From: JAFECT01 sp964432415 | GTDB lineage: Bacteria > Pseudomonadota > Alphaproteobacteria > Caulobacterales > Caulobacteraceae | Assembly (NCBI GenBank): GCA_964432415.1 | Contig: CAYSNW010000008.1 | Span: 1 to 64,000, forward strand | DNA: 64,000 nt | Reading direction: 5' to 3' | In this document: positions 17,323 through 25,682 of the stretch, piece by piece | How the letters are laid out: every line of letters begins with the position of its first letter | How positions within the stretch are numbered: position 1 is the stretch's first letter | Position numbers and translations under genes: made by a program | Notes under the pieces: generated by a model | Told to the model about the DNA's origin: nothing | Database searches by the model: none | Seen by the model: the letters and a program-made list of their open reading frames with translations, nothing else

Positions 17323-18063
17323 ATGAACACCAGGATCTGGATCGCGCCGCTGGCCCTCGGGGCGGGCCTGGCGCTGGCGCTCTCCGCCGCCGCGGTGGCC
17401 CAGGACGGCAAGAAGGAAGTCCACAGCGAAGTGATCGTGATGAGCGGCGACGGCCATGGCGAACCCGGCGGCCCGGGCATGCACATGCGCATGATGGGCG
17501 GCCCGCACCATCCGCCCCTGGCCGAGATGGACACCAATAAGGACGGCGTGGTCTCCAAGGAGGAGTTCATGGCCTTCCATGCGGCCATGTACGACAAGAT
17601 GGCGGCCGAACACGGCGGCTCGCTGAAGGTGCCGCCTCCGCCGGTCAAGCACGACATCAAGATCATCGTCGACGGCAAGGAGCTGAAGCCCGGCGAAATG
17701 CCCCCCGGCATGGAGATGATGGAAGGCGGCGACGGCCCCGGCATGCGCACCTTCACCCTGCGCCGCGGCGAAGGCGGCGAGGGCGGCGACCACAACGTCA
17801 TGATCATGCGTCACGGCCCCGGCGGGCCGGACGGTCCGGGCGAGCACATGAAGATGGGCGAACCCATGCGCTTCGAGGCCATGGACAAGAACCATGACGG
17901 GAAGATCTCGTTCGAGGAGTTCGCTGGCCCGATGCGCCAGGCCTTCGAGCACCTGGACGCCAATCATGATGGGTCTTTGTCCAAGGAAGAGCTGGCCAAG
18001 GCCCACATGAACGTGCGTGTCGAGACCCGCGTGCGCGACGAGAAGCACGACGACAAGCACTAG
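17323..18063 (+). CDS. Secreted EF-hand protein, His/Met-rich
   Basis: A 246-residue protein with a signal peptide (IAPLALGAGLALALSAAAVAQ) and three EF-hand calcium loops: DTNKDGVVSKEE, DKNHDGKISFEE and DANHDGSLSKEE. Between and around them are stretches rich in Met, His and Gly (MHMRMMGGPHHPP, HMKMGEPM), of the kind that bind copper or other soft metals. AAGGG at 17312-17316 favours the ATG at 17323; an in-frame ATG at 17317 is the alternative. The divergent OmpR/EnvZ-type pair makes this a likely regulated target. Role by inference: periplasmic calcium or metal buffering. Confidence 0.8.
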   Translation: MNTRIWIAPLALGAGLALALSAAAVAQDGKKEVHSEVIVMSGDGHGEPGGPGMHMRMMGGPHHPPLAEMDTNKDGVVSKEEFMAFHAAMYDKMAAEHGGSLKVPPPPVKHDIKIIVDGKELKPGEMPPGMEMMEGGDGPGMRTFTLRRGEGGEGGDHNVMIMRHGPGGPDGPGEHMKMGEPMRFEAMDKNHDGKISFEEFAGPMRQAFEHLDANHDGSLSKEELAKAHMNVRVETRVRDEKHDDKH

Positions 18064-18114
18064 ATCCCGAGGCGCGGCCGCCCGCCCCACGGGGCCGTGA
18101 CAGATGGATCAGAA

Positions 18115-18152
18115 CTGACGGCGCTTCCGGCTCAGGCCAGGAGCGCCGTCAG
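18115..18152. terminator. Inverted repeat between convergent genes, likely bidirectional terminator
   Basis: A perfect 11-bp inverted repeat, CTGACGGCGCT at 18115-18125 and AGCGCCGTCAG at 18142-18152, with a 16-nt loop. It straddles the stop codon of the hydrolase gene on the minus strand and lies 51 bp past the stop of the EF-hand gene. There is no clear T tract on either side. Confidence 0.5.
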
Positions 18153-19049
18153 CGCGTTGGAGGCCAGTTCGATGGCCTGGCGCGCCGGGGCGTAGATCGG
18201 CGCCAGGTGCAGGGAGGCGTGGCTCAGGCCGGGTTGGTCGAGCCGGGTCGTGGGCACGCCCGCGGCGGCGAGTTGACCAGCGAAGCGCTCCACGTCCGGG
18301 TGCACGGGGTTCAGGCCGCTGCCGGAGACCAGCACCACCGGCGGCAGTTCCGCGACCTGCGATGCGGACAGGGCGAAGGACGCCGGATCACAGGCCTTGC
18401 CGAGGCTGTGGCGGATGTAGGCCACCGCCGCGCGACCAACGATGCGGGCGTCACGGAGCGGCCGGGCGCGCCAGTCCCGGTCGGCGATGGTCAGCAGCGG
18501 ATAGAACAGCAGAAGGCCCTTCGCCGTGCGCCCTTCGGCGCGGAGCTGCAGCGCCGTCCAGGCCGCCATGTGACCGCCGGCGGAATCGCCGCCCAGGCCC
18601 GTGCGCGCGGGGTCGAATCCCAGCTCCGTGGCGTGGTCGAAGGCCCAGCGGGCGGAGGCGAGGGCGTCCTCGTGCTGGGCCGGGAAGGGCGCCTCGGGGG
18701 CAAGGCGGTAGCCCACCGACAGGATGCGCACGCCCGCGCGCGCCGACAGCCGCCGGCACAGGGCATCGTGGCTGGTCAGGCTGGAGACCACGAAGCCCCC
18801 GCCGTGGAAATAGATCAGACCCTGTCCGCTCTGGTCCGCGTGGGCGGGCGTGTAGAGGCGCGCGCGCAGGGGACCCGCGCCGCCGTCGACCTCCAGTTCG
18901 TGAATGAAACAGTCGTCGCGTGCGCCCAGGTGCAGCAGCGGCAGGAAACCGTCGATCGCCGCCCGCGTCGCGATCAGGCCGTACTCGTCCAGGCGCCGGC
19001 GGCGTGGGCTCTGCATCCAGCCAAGATAGGCGCCCCGTATCTGATGCAA
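18132..19049 (-). CDS. HSL-family alpha/beta-hydrolase (carboxylesterase)
   Basis: A 305-residue hormone-sensitive-lipase-type esterase. It has the oxyanion-hole motif HGGGF (in YFHGGGFVVSS), the GYRLAPEAPFPAQHEDA stretch typical of the family, the nucleophile elbow GDSAGG, the acid at HPDVERF and the His in LSHASLHL. There is no signal peptide. Family members hydrolyse short- to medium-chain acyl esters. It is convergent with the EF-hand gene and divergent from the LytS-like kinase gene. Confidence 0.88.
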   Translation of the reverse strand: MHQIRGAYLGWMQSPRRRRLDEYGLIATRAAIDGFLPLLHLGARDDCFIHELEVDGGAGPLRARLYTPAHADQSGQGLIYFHGGGFVVSSLTSHDALCRRLSARAGVRILSVGYRLAPEAPFPAQHEDALASARWAFDHATELGFDPARTGLGGDSAGGHMAAWTALQLRAEGRTAKGLLLFYPLLTIADRDWRARPLRDARIVGRAAVAYIRHSLGKACDPASFALSASQVAELPPVVLVSGSGLNPVHPDVERFAGQLAAAGVPTTRLDQPGLSHASLHLAPIYAPARQAIELASNALTALLA

Positions 19050-19256
19050 AAGGGGCGGGGCGGCGGATCTCGCGGCCCGCCGCCCCAGGTCTCGATCAGA
19101 GGGGATATGCGGGTTTCGAGGGATGAATCCGCGCGTCGATCGTTAACCGCGCTCGCGCTTTGCGGAGGTCGATTGCGACCAATCGGGCCGTGGTTGCGGC
19201 GAAAGTCGACGCCTTGTTCACCGGTTTTGGGGTAAAATGCTGACACATTCGGGGAC

Positions 19257-20384
19257 ATGCGCGCATCAATGAGCCTCCCGCCGTTCCTTCGTCAGCGACC
19301 GGTCCGTGAGATCGCCGGCCTGACCGTCGTCCTGTGGGCGGTGGTCTATGCCGTGTTCATGCTTCCCAGCGGCGCCGCCGGCAAATGGGAGCTGTGGCGC
19401 TTTCTGGTCAACGCCAAGGTCGCCGCCTTCGGGCCCTTCATCTCCCTGATGTTCTACCCGGCCATGGTCACCACCCGGGCCTGGACGCTCGGCCGGCGCA
19501 TCGCCCTGTTCGGCCTGCTGATCTTCCTGGCCGCGGCGGTGCATTCGCTGATCGACGCCCGGATCATGATCGACGACCGCAAGATCTACATGCCCGACGA
19601 TCACAGCTGGCAGTTCTGGCCGGTCGTCTACCAGGGCTTCCTGATCTATTTCTGGCTCTATGGCCTGTACGTGGCCGCCATCGGCCTGCTCCTGTCGCGC
19701 TACGCCTCCCAGGAGCGTGACCGTCAGCTGACCGAGGCCCGGGCCGCCGCCCACCAGGCCCAGCTCGAGGCCCTGCGCTTCCAGCTGAACCCGCACTTCC
19801 TGTTCAATACGCTCAACGCCATCTCCTCGCTGATCGTCACCGGGCGCAACGCCGACGCCGAGTCCATGACCGCCAAGCTGTCGGACTTCCTGCGCTCGTC
19901 GCTGGCGTCCGATCCGCACAGTGTCATCCCGCTGGCCGACGAGGTCGCGGCCGTGCGCGCCTATCTCGATATCGAGACCGTCCGTTTCGGCGAGCGCATG
20001 GCGGTGGAGGTGGTCTGCCCCGCATCCCTGGCGGACGCCCTGGCGCCCAGTTTCGTGCTCCAGCCCCTGGTCGAGAACGCGGTCAAGTACGCGGTCGCCC
20101 CGGCGCGGCGGCGCGTGAAGATTTCGGTCAAGGCCCAATCCCGTGACAATGACCTGATCCTGGTCGTCGAGGACGACGGCGATGGCCACCCACCGTCCTC
20201 GACCGCGGTCGGGGTCGGTGTGGGTCTCGAGAACGTGCGCCGCCGCCTGCAGGTGCTGTACGGCGAGCGCGGCTCGATCGAGGTCGGAAAACTACCGGGG
20301 GGCGGCTTTCGCGCCGTCCTGAAACTGCCGCTGGAACGGGTCGGTCCCACCGCCCAGATAGTAAAGATCAGGAGTGTCGCGTGA
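19257..20384 (+). CDS. LytS/YpdA-type sensor histidine kinase, first copy
   Basis: A 375-residue kinase with about four transmembrane segments in residues 20-147 as the sensor, a short helix, then a His_kinase domain with the phosphoacceptor motif LNPHFLFNTLNAIS (His180) and an ATPase domain (LVENAVKYAV, EDDGDG, GVGLENVRRRLQVLYG). The short TM sensor lacks any named domain. It ends with the stop overlapping the GTG of the LytTR regulator (GTGA). It is a paralogue, without gaps, of the kinase at 21176-22303. By hand count the two share about 65% identity over residues 1-150 and about 90% over 151-375. Confidence 0.9.
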   Translation: MRASMSLPPFLRQRPVREIAGLTVVLWAVVYAVFMLPSGAAGKWELWRFLVNAKVAAFGPFISLMFYPAMVTTRAWTLGRRIALFGLLIFLAAAVHSLIDARIMIDDRKIYMPDDHSWQFWPVVYQGFLIYFWLYGLYVAAIGLLLSRYASQERDRQLTEARAAAHQAQLEALRFQLNPHFLFNTLNAISSLIVTGRNADAESMTAKLSDFLRSSLASDPHSVIPLADEVAAVRAYLDIETVRFGERMAVEVVCPASLADALAPSFVLQPLVENAVKYAVAPARRRVKISVKAQSRDNDLILVVEDDGDGHPPSSTAVGVGVGLENVRRRLQVLYGERGSIEVGKLPGGGFRAVLKLPLERVGPTAQIVKIRSVA

Positions 20385-21148
20385 CCCTCAGAGTCTTGAT
20401 TGTCGACGATGAGCCCCTGGCGCTCGAACGATTGAAGGTCGCCTTCGGCCAGATCGACGGCGCCGTGATCGTGGGCGAGGCCAAGGACGGAGAGGAGGCC
20501 GCCCAGCGTATCCGGGCCCTTGCCCCGGACCTGGTGTTGCTGGACGTCCAGATGCCGGCGCTCGACGGCCTGCAACTGGCTGCCGCCCTGGTGGGCGAGG
20601 ACCGGCCTGAGGTCGTCTTCGTCACCGCGTTCCAGCACTTCGCCGCCGAGGCCTTTGAGGTCGAGGCCGCTGACTACCTGCTCAAGCCCGTGCGTTTCGA
20701 CCGGCTGAAGCAGGCGGTGGAGCGGGCGCGGCGCCGGCGTCAGGCGCGCCTGGCCATGTCCAGCCTGAAGCCCGCGGCCAACGACAGCAGCCCCTACGAC
20801 TCAGAAATCTGGGCTCCGACCAACCGGGGCCTGGTTCGCGTGCCGGTCGAGCAGATCGTGTGGATCGAGGCGGCCGGCGACTACGCCATGCTGCACACCG
20901 AGGCGCGAAGCTACATGATCCGCGCCACCATGACCGCGCTGGAGCAGAAGCTCGACCCGACCAAGCTGGCGCGGGTGCACCGCTCGGCCTTCGTGCGCCT
21001 GTCCTCGGTCCAGACCGTCAAGCGGCTCGGCAAGGGGCTGATCTCGCTGATTCTGCCGGACGGCGCGGAGGTCCATGTCGGCCCGAACTACACCCAGTCG
21101 GTGCTCACGGCCTTGAAGTCGGCTCCGCAACAGGCGGCGAACGCCTGA
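20381..21148 (+). CDS. LytTR-family response regulator
   Basis: A 255-residue regulator: a receiver (about 3-120) with acceptor Asp55 (LVLLDVQMPALDG) and a LytTR DNA-binding domain (about 145-250) with NRGLVRVPVEQIVWIEAAGD, the typical entry strand, and RVHRSAFVRLSSV. LytTR proteins bind promoter direct repeats. The start is a GTG at 20381 that overlaps the kinase stop. It lies between two kinases on the same strand and is followed by the second kinase after 27 bp. Confidence 0.92.
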   Translation: MTLRVLIVDDEPLALERLKVAFGQIDGAVIVGEAKDGEEAAQRIRALAPDLVLLDVQMPALDGLQLAAALVGEDRPEVVFVTAFQHFAAEAFEVEAADYLLKPVRFDRLKQAVERARRRRQARLAMSSLKPAANDSSPYDSEIWAPTNRGLVRVPVEQIVWIEAAGDYAMLHTEARSYMIRATMTALEQKLDPTKLARVHRSAFVRLSSVQTVKRLGKGLISLILPDGAEVHVGPNYTQSVLTALKSAPQQAANA

Positions 21149-21175
21149 GGGCGATAGACGGACAGGCGCCACAAC

Positions 21176-22303
21176 ATGCGGCTATCGATGAACCTGCCGC
21201 CCTACCTTCGTCAGCGTGGCGTTTACGAGATCGTCTTCGGGACCCTGGCCCTGTGGGCGGTGGTCTACGCCGTGTTCATGCTTCCCAGCGGCGCCGCCGG
21301 GAAGTGGGCCCCATGGCGTTTCCTGGTCAACTTCAAGATCGCCGCCTGCGGACCGCTGATTTCGACGATGTTCTATCCGGCGTTGCTGGCGACCCGGACC
21401 TGGAGCTTCGTCCGGCGGTGCGCCCTGATGGGGATTCTGGTCGCGGTCGCCACCGGACTCCACTCCCTGATCGACGCCAGGATCGTGGTCGACGCCCGCG
21501 GTGTCTACGTGCCCGACGACCACACCTGGCGCTTCTGGCCCATCGTCTTCGACAGCCTGATGATCTACACTTGGCTCTACGGGATGTATGTCGCGGTCCT
21601 TGCCCTGATGCTGTCGCGCTACGCGTCGCAGGAGCGTGACCGCCAACTCGCGGAGGCGCGCGCGGCCACCCACCAGGCCCAGCTCGAGGCCCTGCGCTTC
21701 CAGCTCAATCCGCATTTCCTGTTCAACGCCCTCAACGCCATCTCCTGTCTGATCGTCACAGGCCGCAACGCCGACGCGGAGGCGATGATCGGCAAGCTGT
21801 CGGATTTCCTGCGCTCGTCCCTGGCGTCGGAGCCGCACAGCGTCATTCCCCTGGCTGAGGAGGTCGCTGCGGTCCGCGCCTATCTCGACATCGAGACCGT
21901 GCGTTTCGGCGAACGCATGGAGGTGGAGGTGATCTGTCCGGGGCCCCTGGCCGACGCCCTGGCGCCCAGCTTCGTGCTGCAGCCACTGGTCGAAAACGCC
22001 GTCAAATACGCCGTGGCGCCCGCGCGACGCCGGGTGAAGATCCTGGTCAAGGCCTCGACGCGGGAGAACGATCTGATCCTGGTGGTCGAGGATGACGGTG
22101 ACGGCCATCCGCCGTCTTCGACCGCCATCGGCGTCGGGGTGGGGCTCGAGAACGTGCGTCGGCGCCTGCAGGTGCTCTATGGCGAGCGCGGCTCGATCGA
22201 GGTCGGCAAGCTCCCCGGAGGTGGATTCCGGGCGGTTCTGAAATTCCCGCTGGAGCGGGTCGGCCCCGTAGCCGAGATCGTGCAGATCAGCAGCGTGGCG
22301 TGA
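21176..22303 (+). CDS. LytS/YpdA-type sensor histidine kinase, second copy
   Basis: A 375-residue paralogue of the kinase at 19257-20384, with the same length and domain order and no gaps in alignment. Its phosphoacceptor motif is LNPHFLFNALNAIS (His180). The sensor half has diverged (about 65% identity), while the kinase half is nearly unchanged (about 90%). One sensor-region block is identical in both, LWAVVYAVFMLPSGAAGKW (residues 26-44). After its stop the sequence GTGACCC at 22300-22306 repeats the overlap seen before the regulator in the first copy, but no regulator follows. Confidence 0.9.
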   Translation: MRLSMNLPPYLRQRGVYEIVFGTLALWAVVYAVFMLPSGAAGKWAPWRFLVNFKIAACGPLISTMFYPALLATRTWSFVRRCALMGILVAVATGLHSLIDARIVVDARGVYVPDDHTWRFWPIVFDSLMIYTWLYGMYVAVLALMLSRYASQERDRQLAEARAATHQAQLEALRFQLNPHFLFNALNAISCLIVTGRNADAEAMIGKLSDFLRSSLASEPHSVIPLAEEVAAVRAYLDIETVRFGERMEVEVICPGPLADALAPSFVLQPLVENAVKYAVAPARRRVKILVKASTRENDLILVVEDDGDGHPPSSTAIGVGVGLENVRRRLQVLYGERGSIEVGKLPGGGFRAVLKFPLERVGPVAEIVQISSVA

Positions 22304-22331
22304 CCCCGGCGAGCGGAGTCCAGAGCGGGCG

Positions 22332-22928
22332 TCAGCCGGCCTTGGACAGTCCCGGATCCGGGGCCGCGTCGCGGAACTTCTCGAGCTGTTTGGCCATGGC
22401 CTTCGCCGCCTGACGCGTGGGTTCGTCGCCGCGTGCGGCCAGGGCCATCAACTCGGCGGCCGAAGCCAGCAGGGCCTGGGAGGCGTCGGCGCCCTGGGTG
22501 TAACGCTCGTGCAGGCGCGAGCGGGCCTGGCGCAGGGCGTGCTCGGTCTTGGCCTGACGCAGGGCGAAGCGGATCTGGCGGGTCATCAGCCGCCAGTTGA
22601 TCGGCTTGACCGCAAAGCCGGTGGCGCCGAGCTCGAAGGCGCGATCCAGGGCTGAGGTGTCGTCGCGGGCGGTGACCACCAGGACGGGGAGGAAGCGCCA
22701 GCGCTCGTCGGCGCGGATGGCCTCGAGCACCTCGAAGCCGTCCATCATCGGCATGGCCAGGTCCAGGATCACCAGGTCGACAGGATTGCCGCGCAGGTGC
22801 TCCAGCGCATCCATGCCGTCGCAGGCGAGGGCGAGATGCACGGGCTCGTCGGCGAGCTGCGCGCGCGCATGATCGCGCAGCAGTTCGTCATCGTCGGCCA
22901 GCAGCAGGTTCACGGTCGTCTTGGGCAT
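22332..22928 (-). CDS. Single-domain receiver protein with C-terminal helical tail
   Basis: A 198-residue protein. The receiver domain (about 5-122) has LLLADDDELLRDH, acceptor Asp56 (LVILDLAMPMMDG) and the switch Lys in GFAVKPINWRLM. The remaining 75 residues are charged helices (ALRQARSRLHERYTQG) with no DNA-binding or enzyme domain. It may act through protein contacts, as CheY- or DivK-like proteins do. It is convergent with the second LytS-like kinase gene. Confidence 0.85.
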   Translation of the reverse strand: MPKTTVNLLLADDDELLRDHARAQLADEPVHLALACDGMDALEHLRGNPVDLVILDLAMPMMDGFEVLEAIRADERWRFLPVLVVTARDDTSALDRAFELGATGFAVKPINWRLMTRQIRFALRQAKTEHALRQARSRLHERYTQGADASQALLASAAELMALAARGDEPTRQAAKAMAKQLEKFRDAAPDPGLSKAG

Positions 22929-23002
22929 CGTTCTGATGGCCCCATTCAGTTCGGGGCGAACTTCGCAGACAGACCTTAAGACGGCGTCAAGGGGCTGAGC
23001 GG

Positions 23003-24508
23003 TTACGGCTTTTTCTCATACAGACGGGCGTGGGCCTCGCGCAGCGCCGCCTTCTGCACCTTGCCCATGGCGTTGCGGGGCAGGTCAGGGACGAAGATCA
23101 CCCGCTTGGGGACCTTGAAGGCCGCCAGGCGCTCACGCAGCGCAGCGATGATCGTGGCCTCCGCCGGCGCCTCGCCGCGCGGCACCACCACAGCGGTCAC
23201 CGCCTCGCCGAAGTCGGCGTGCGGCAGGCCGATCACCGCCGATTCCTCGACCCCCTCCAGGGCGTCGATCTCGCTCTCGACCTCCTTCGGGTACACGTTG
23301 AAGCCGCCGGTGATCACCAGATCCTTGCCGCGCCCGACGATGAAGACGTAGCCTTGCGCGTCGCGGTAGCCGAGATCGCCTGTGATGAAGAAGCCGTCGG
23401 CGCGAAACTCCTGCGCCGTCTTCTCAGGCATGCGCCAGTAGCCTTTGAAAACATTCGGACCCTTGACTTCAATCACCCCGATCTCGCCGTCGGGAAGCAC
23501 GCGGCCGTTCTCCGGCTCCGCTATGCCGACCTCGACCCCGGGGAGGGCAGGGCCGACCGACCCCGGGACCCGTTCGCCCTCGTAGGGATTCGAGGTGATC
23601 ATGTTGGTCTCGGTCATCCCGTAGCGTTCCAGGATGACGTGGCCGGTCCGTTCGCGCCACTGCTGGTGGGTCTCGGCCAGCAGGGGCGCCGAGCCGGAGA
23701 CGAACAGGCGGATATTCCGCGTCAGGTCCCGGTCCAGCCGGGGCTCGTCCAGCAGGCGCGTATAGAAGGTCGGCACCCCCATCATGGCTGTGGCCCGGGG
23801 CAGGGCGTCCAGCATGGCCGGGGCGTTGAAACCGGGCTGGAAGATCATCGATGCGCCTGCCGCCATCAGGGTGTTGGTGGCCACGAACAGGCCGTGGGTG
23901 TGATAGATCGGGAGGGCGTGGAGCAGGACGTCTTCGGCGGTGAAGCGCCAGGCGTCCTTAAGCGTCAGGGCGTTGGAGGCCAGGTTGTCGTGGCTGAGCA
24001 TCGCCCCCTTGGACCGTCCCGTGGTGCCCGAGGTGTAGAGGATCGCCGCCAGGTCCGACCCCGCGACTGGGACGTCCCGGAATTCGCCTGACGCCTCGAC
24101 CACGAGGTCCGCGAGGCTGCCCCGACCCTGGGCGTCGAGCCCTTCGGTCCGCCGGCTCGCCAGCGCCCGCACGGCCTCGACCCGATCGGGCGAGACCACC
24201 ACCAGGGCCGGCTCGGCGTCGCCGAGGAAATACTCCAGCTCCGGCAGGGTGTAGGCCGTGTTGAGCGGCAGGAAGACCGCCCCGGCCCGCACGCAGGCCA
24301 GGTAGAGGACCAGCGCCTCGGGGCTCTTCTCGACCTGCACGGCGACCCGGTCGCCCGGGCGAACCCCACAGGCGGCGAGGGCGTTCGCCCATCGGCTCGT
24401 AGCCTCCAGCAGGCCGCCGTAGGTCAGGACGCCACCCTCCGGCCGGATCAGAAACGGGCGGGCGGAATCGACGGCGCGGACGCCGAGCTGGTCGAGGAGC
24501 GAGGCCAT
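23003..24508 (-). CDS. matB: Malonyl-CoA synthetase (malonate-CoA ligase), ANL family
   Basis: A 501-residue AMP-forming ligase, highly like MatB of Rhodopseudomonas as I recall it. Motifs include LYTSGTTGRSKGAMLSHDNL, HALPIYHTHGLF, ERYGMTETNM, KGPNVFKGYWRMPEKT, ITGGFNVYPKEVESEID and the catalytic Lys in NAMGKVQKAALRE. The HTHGLF stretch and the NPYEGERVPGSVGPALPGV stretch are typical of malonate-specific members. It activates malonate to malonyl-CoA in the cytosol. AAGGAGAGCT before the ATG is a strong ribosome binding site. No malonate decarboxylase or transporter lies adjacent. Confidence 0.88.
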   Translation of the reverse strand: MASLLDQLGVRAVDSARPFLIRPEGGVLTYGGLLEATSRWANALAACGVRPGDRVAVQVEKSPEALVLYLACVRAGAVFLPLNTAYTLPELEYFLGDAEPALVVVSPDRVEAVRALASRRTEGLDAQGRGSLADLVVEASGEFRDVPVAGSDLAAILYTSGTTGRSKGAMLSHDNLASNALTLKDAWRFTAEDVLLHALPIYHTHGLFVATNTLMAAGASMIFQPGFNAPAMLDALPRATAMMGVPTFYTRLLDEPRLDRDLTRNIRLFVSGSAPLLAETHQQWRERTGHVILERYGMTETNMITSNPYEGERVPGSVGPALPGVEVGIAEPENGRVLPDGEIGVIEVKGPNVFKGYWRMPEKTAQEFRADGFFITGDLGYRDAQGYVFIVGRGKDLVITGGFNVYPKEVESEIDALEGVEESAVIGLPHADFGEAVTAVVVPRGEAPAEATIIAALRERLAAFKVPKRVIFVPDLPRNAMGKVQKAALREAHARLYEKKP

Positions 24509-24665
24509 AGCTCTCCTTATTTCCTCGCGCGGGCGGATGGGAAGCGCGCACGAACTTGGCTAGGAACAGGCAGGCGCCATCCGAAAGGCCTCCGCCACGC
24601 TCCAGTCCCCCGCCATCGCCGCCTTCCTGACCCGCCGGCGCACGGAGCTGCGCCACGGCGCGCGG

Positions 24666-25682
24666 GTGGCGGTCGCCGTGGGCCTGACCTTCGCGCTGTC
24701 GCAGATCTTCAACCTGCCCCAGGGCTTCTGGGCGGTGATCTCGGCCCTGGTGGTGGTGCAGACATCCATCGGCGGCACGCTCAGCGCCTCGCGCGACCGG
24801 CTGATCGGCACGGCCATCGGCGTCCTGGTCGGCGGGGCGGCGGCCATGCTGCGTCCGCCGGGCGTGGTCTCCCAGGATCTGGCGCTCATCCTGTGCGTCG
24901 GCGGCCTGACGCTGGCCGCCGCGATCAAGCCCAGCCTGAAGGTGGCGCCGGTCACTGCGGTGATCATGCTGGTCGGCCCCTCGGTCCAGAACGACGAGGT
25001 GCGCGCGGCGGGACTGCGCGTGATCGAGATCGGCCTCGGCGGCTTCATCGGGGTCCTGGTCACCCTGCTGGTCTTCCCGGCGCCGGCCCGTCACACCGTG
25101 GTCGCGCGCATGGGCTCCACCCTGAGCGAGATGGCGGCCGTCCTGCGTCTTCGCGCCGAGCGGCTGCGGACCGGGGAAGCCGGCGAGCCGATCCTTCCCC
25201 GCCAGCAGAAGATCCGCGCCGGTCTGACGGCGCTCGAGGCCGCCGTCGGCGAATCCACCCGCGAAACCGCCGTGCGCCTGGCCGGCAAGTCGGTGGACGA
25301 GGCGGTGCCGCGCACCCTCTGGCGGCTGCGCAACGACACCGTGCTGATCGGGCGCGCCACCGAACACGACTGGCCCCCGGCCGTCCGCGCCGCCCTGGCC
25401 GGTCCGGCCGTCACCCTCATGCTCGCCCAGGCCGAGGCGCTGGACCGCTTCGCCACCGCGGTCGAGGCGGGGCAGGGGCCGCAGGCTCCGGATCTCGGCG
25501 AGCTCTCCGCGGCCTTCCGCCAGGCGGTGGAGCATCTCGACCAGGCCACCGGCGCCGGCAAGGTCGGTTTCGAAACCCTGCGTCAGGTCTTCGGGCTCGC
25601 CTATGCCCTTGATGGCTTCAACCGAAACCTCGCGGACCTCGCCGCGCGGCTGACCGAGTTTGCGCCCGGGAGGCGGTCATGA
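24666..25682 (+). CDS. FUSC-family membrane protein (aromatic acid exporter-like)
   Basis: About 338 residues from a GTG, with an N-terminal bundle of hydrophobic segments (FNLPQGFWAVISALVVVQTS, the FUSC signature) and a C-terminal cytosolic helical part. FUSC proteins (AaeB, fusaric acid resistance) export aromatic carboxylic acids. The frame stays open upstream to 24564 and encodes a plausible basic N-terminus (ATLQSPAIAAFLTRRRTELR) with no ATG, GTG or TTG in frame; the only candidate there is an ATC at 24579. The true start is therefore uncertain. The last 4 bp overlap the next gene. Confidence 0.8.
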   Translation: MAVAVGLTFALSQIFNLPQGFWAVISALVVVQTSIGGTLSASRDRLIGTAIGVLVGGAAAMLRPPGVVSQDLALILCVGGLTLAAAIKPSLKVAPVTAVIMLVGPSVQNDEVRAAGLRVIEIGLGGFIGVLVTLLVFPAPARHTVVARMGSTLSEMAAVLRLRAERLRTGEAGEPILPRQQKIRAGLTALEAAVGESTRETAVRLAGKSVDEAVPRTLWRLRNDTVLIGRATEHDWPPAVRAALAGPAVTLMLAQAEALDRFATAVEAGQGPQAPDLGELSAAFRQAVEHLDQATGAGKVGFETLRQVFGLAYALDGFNRNLADLAARLTEFAPGRRS

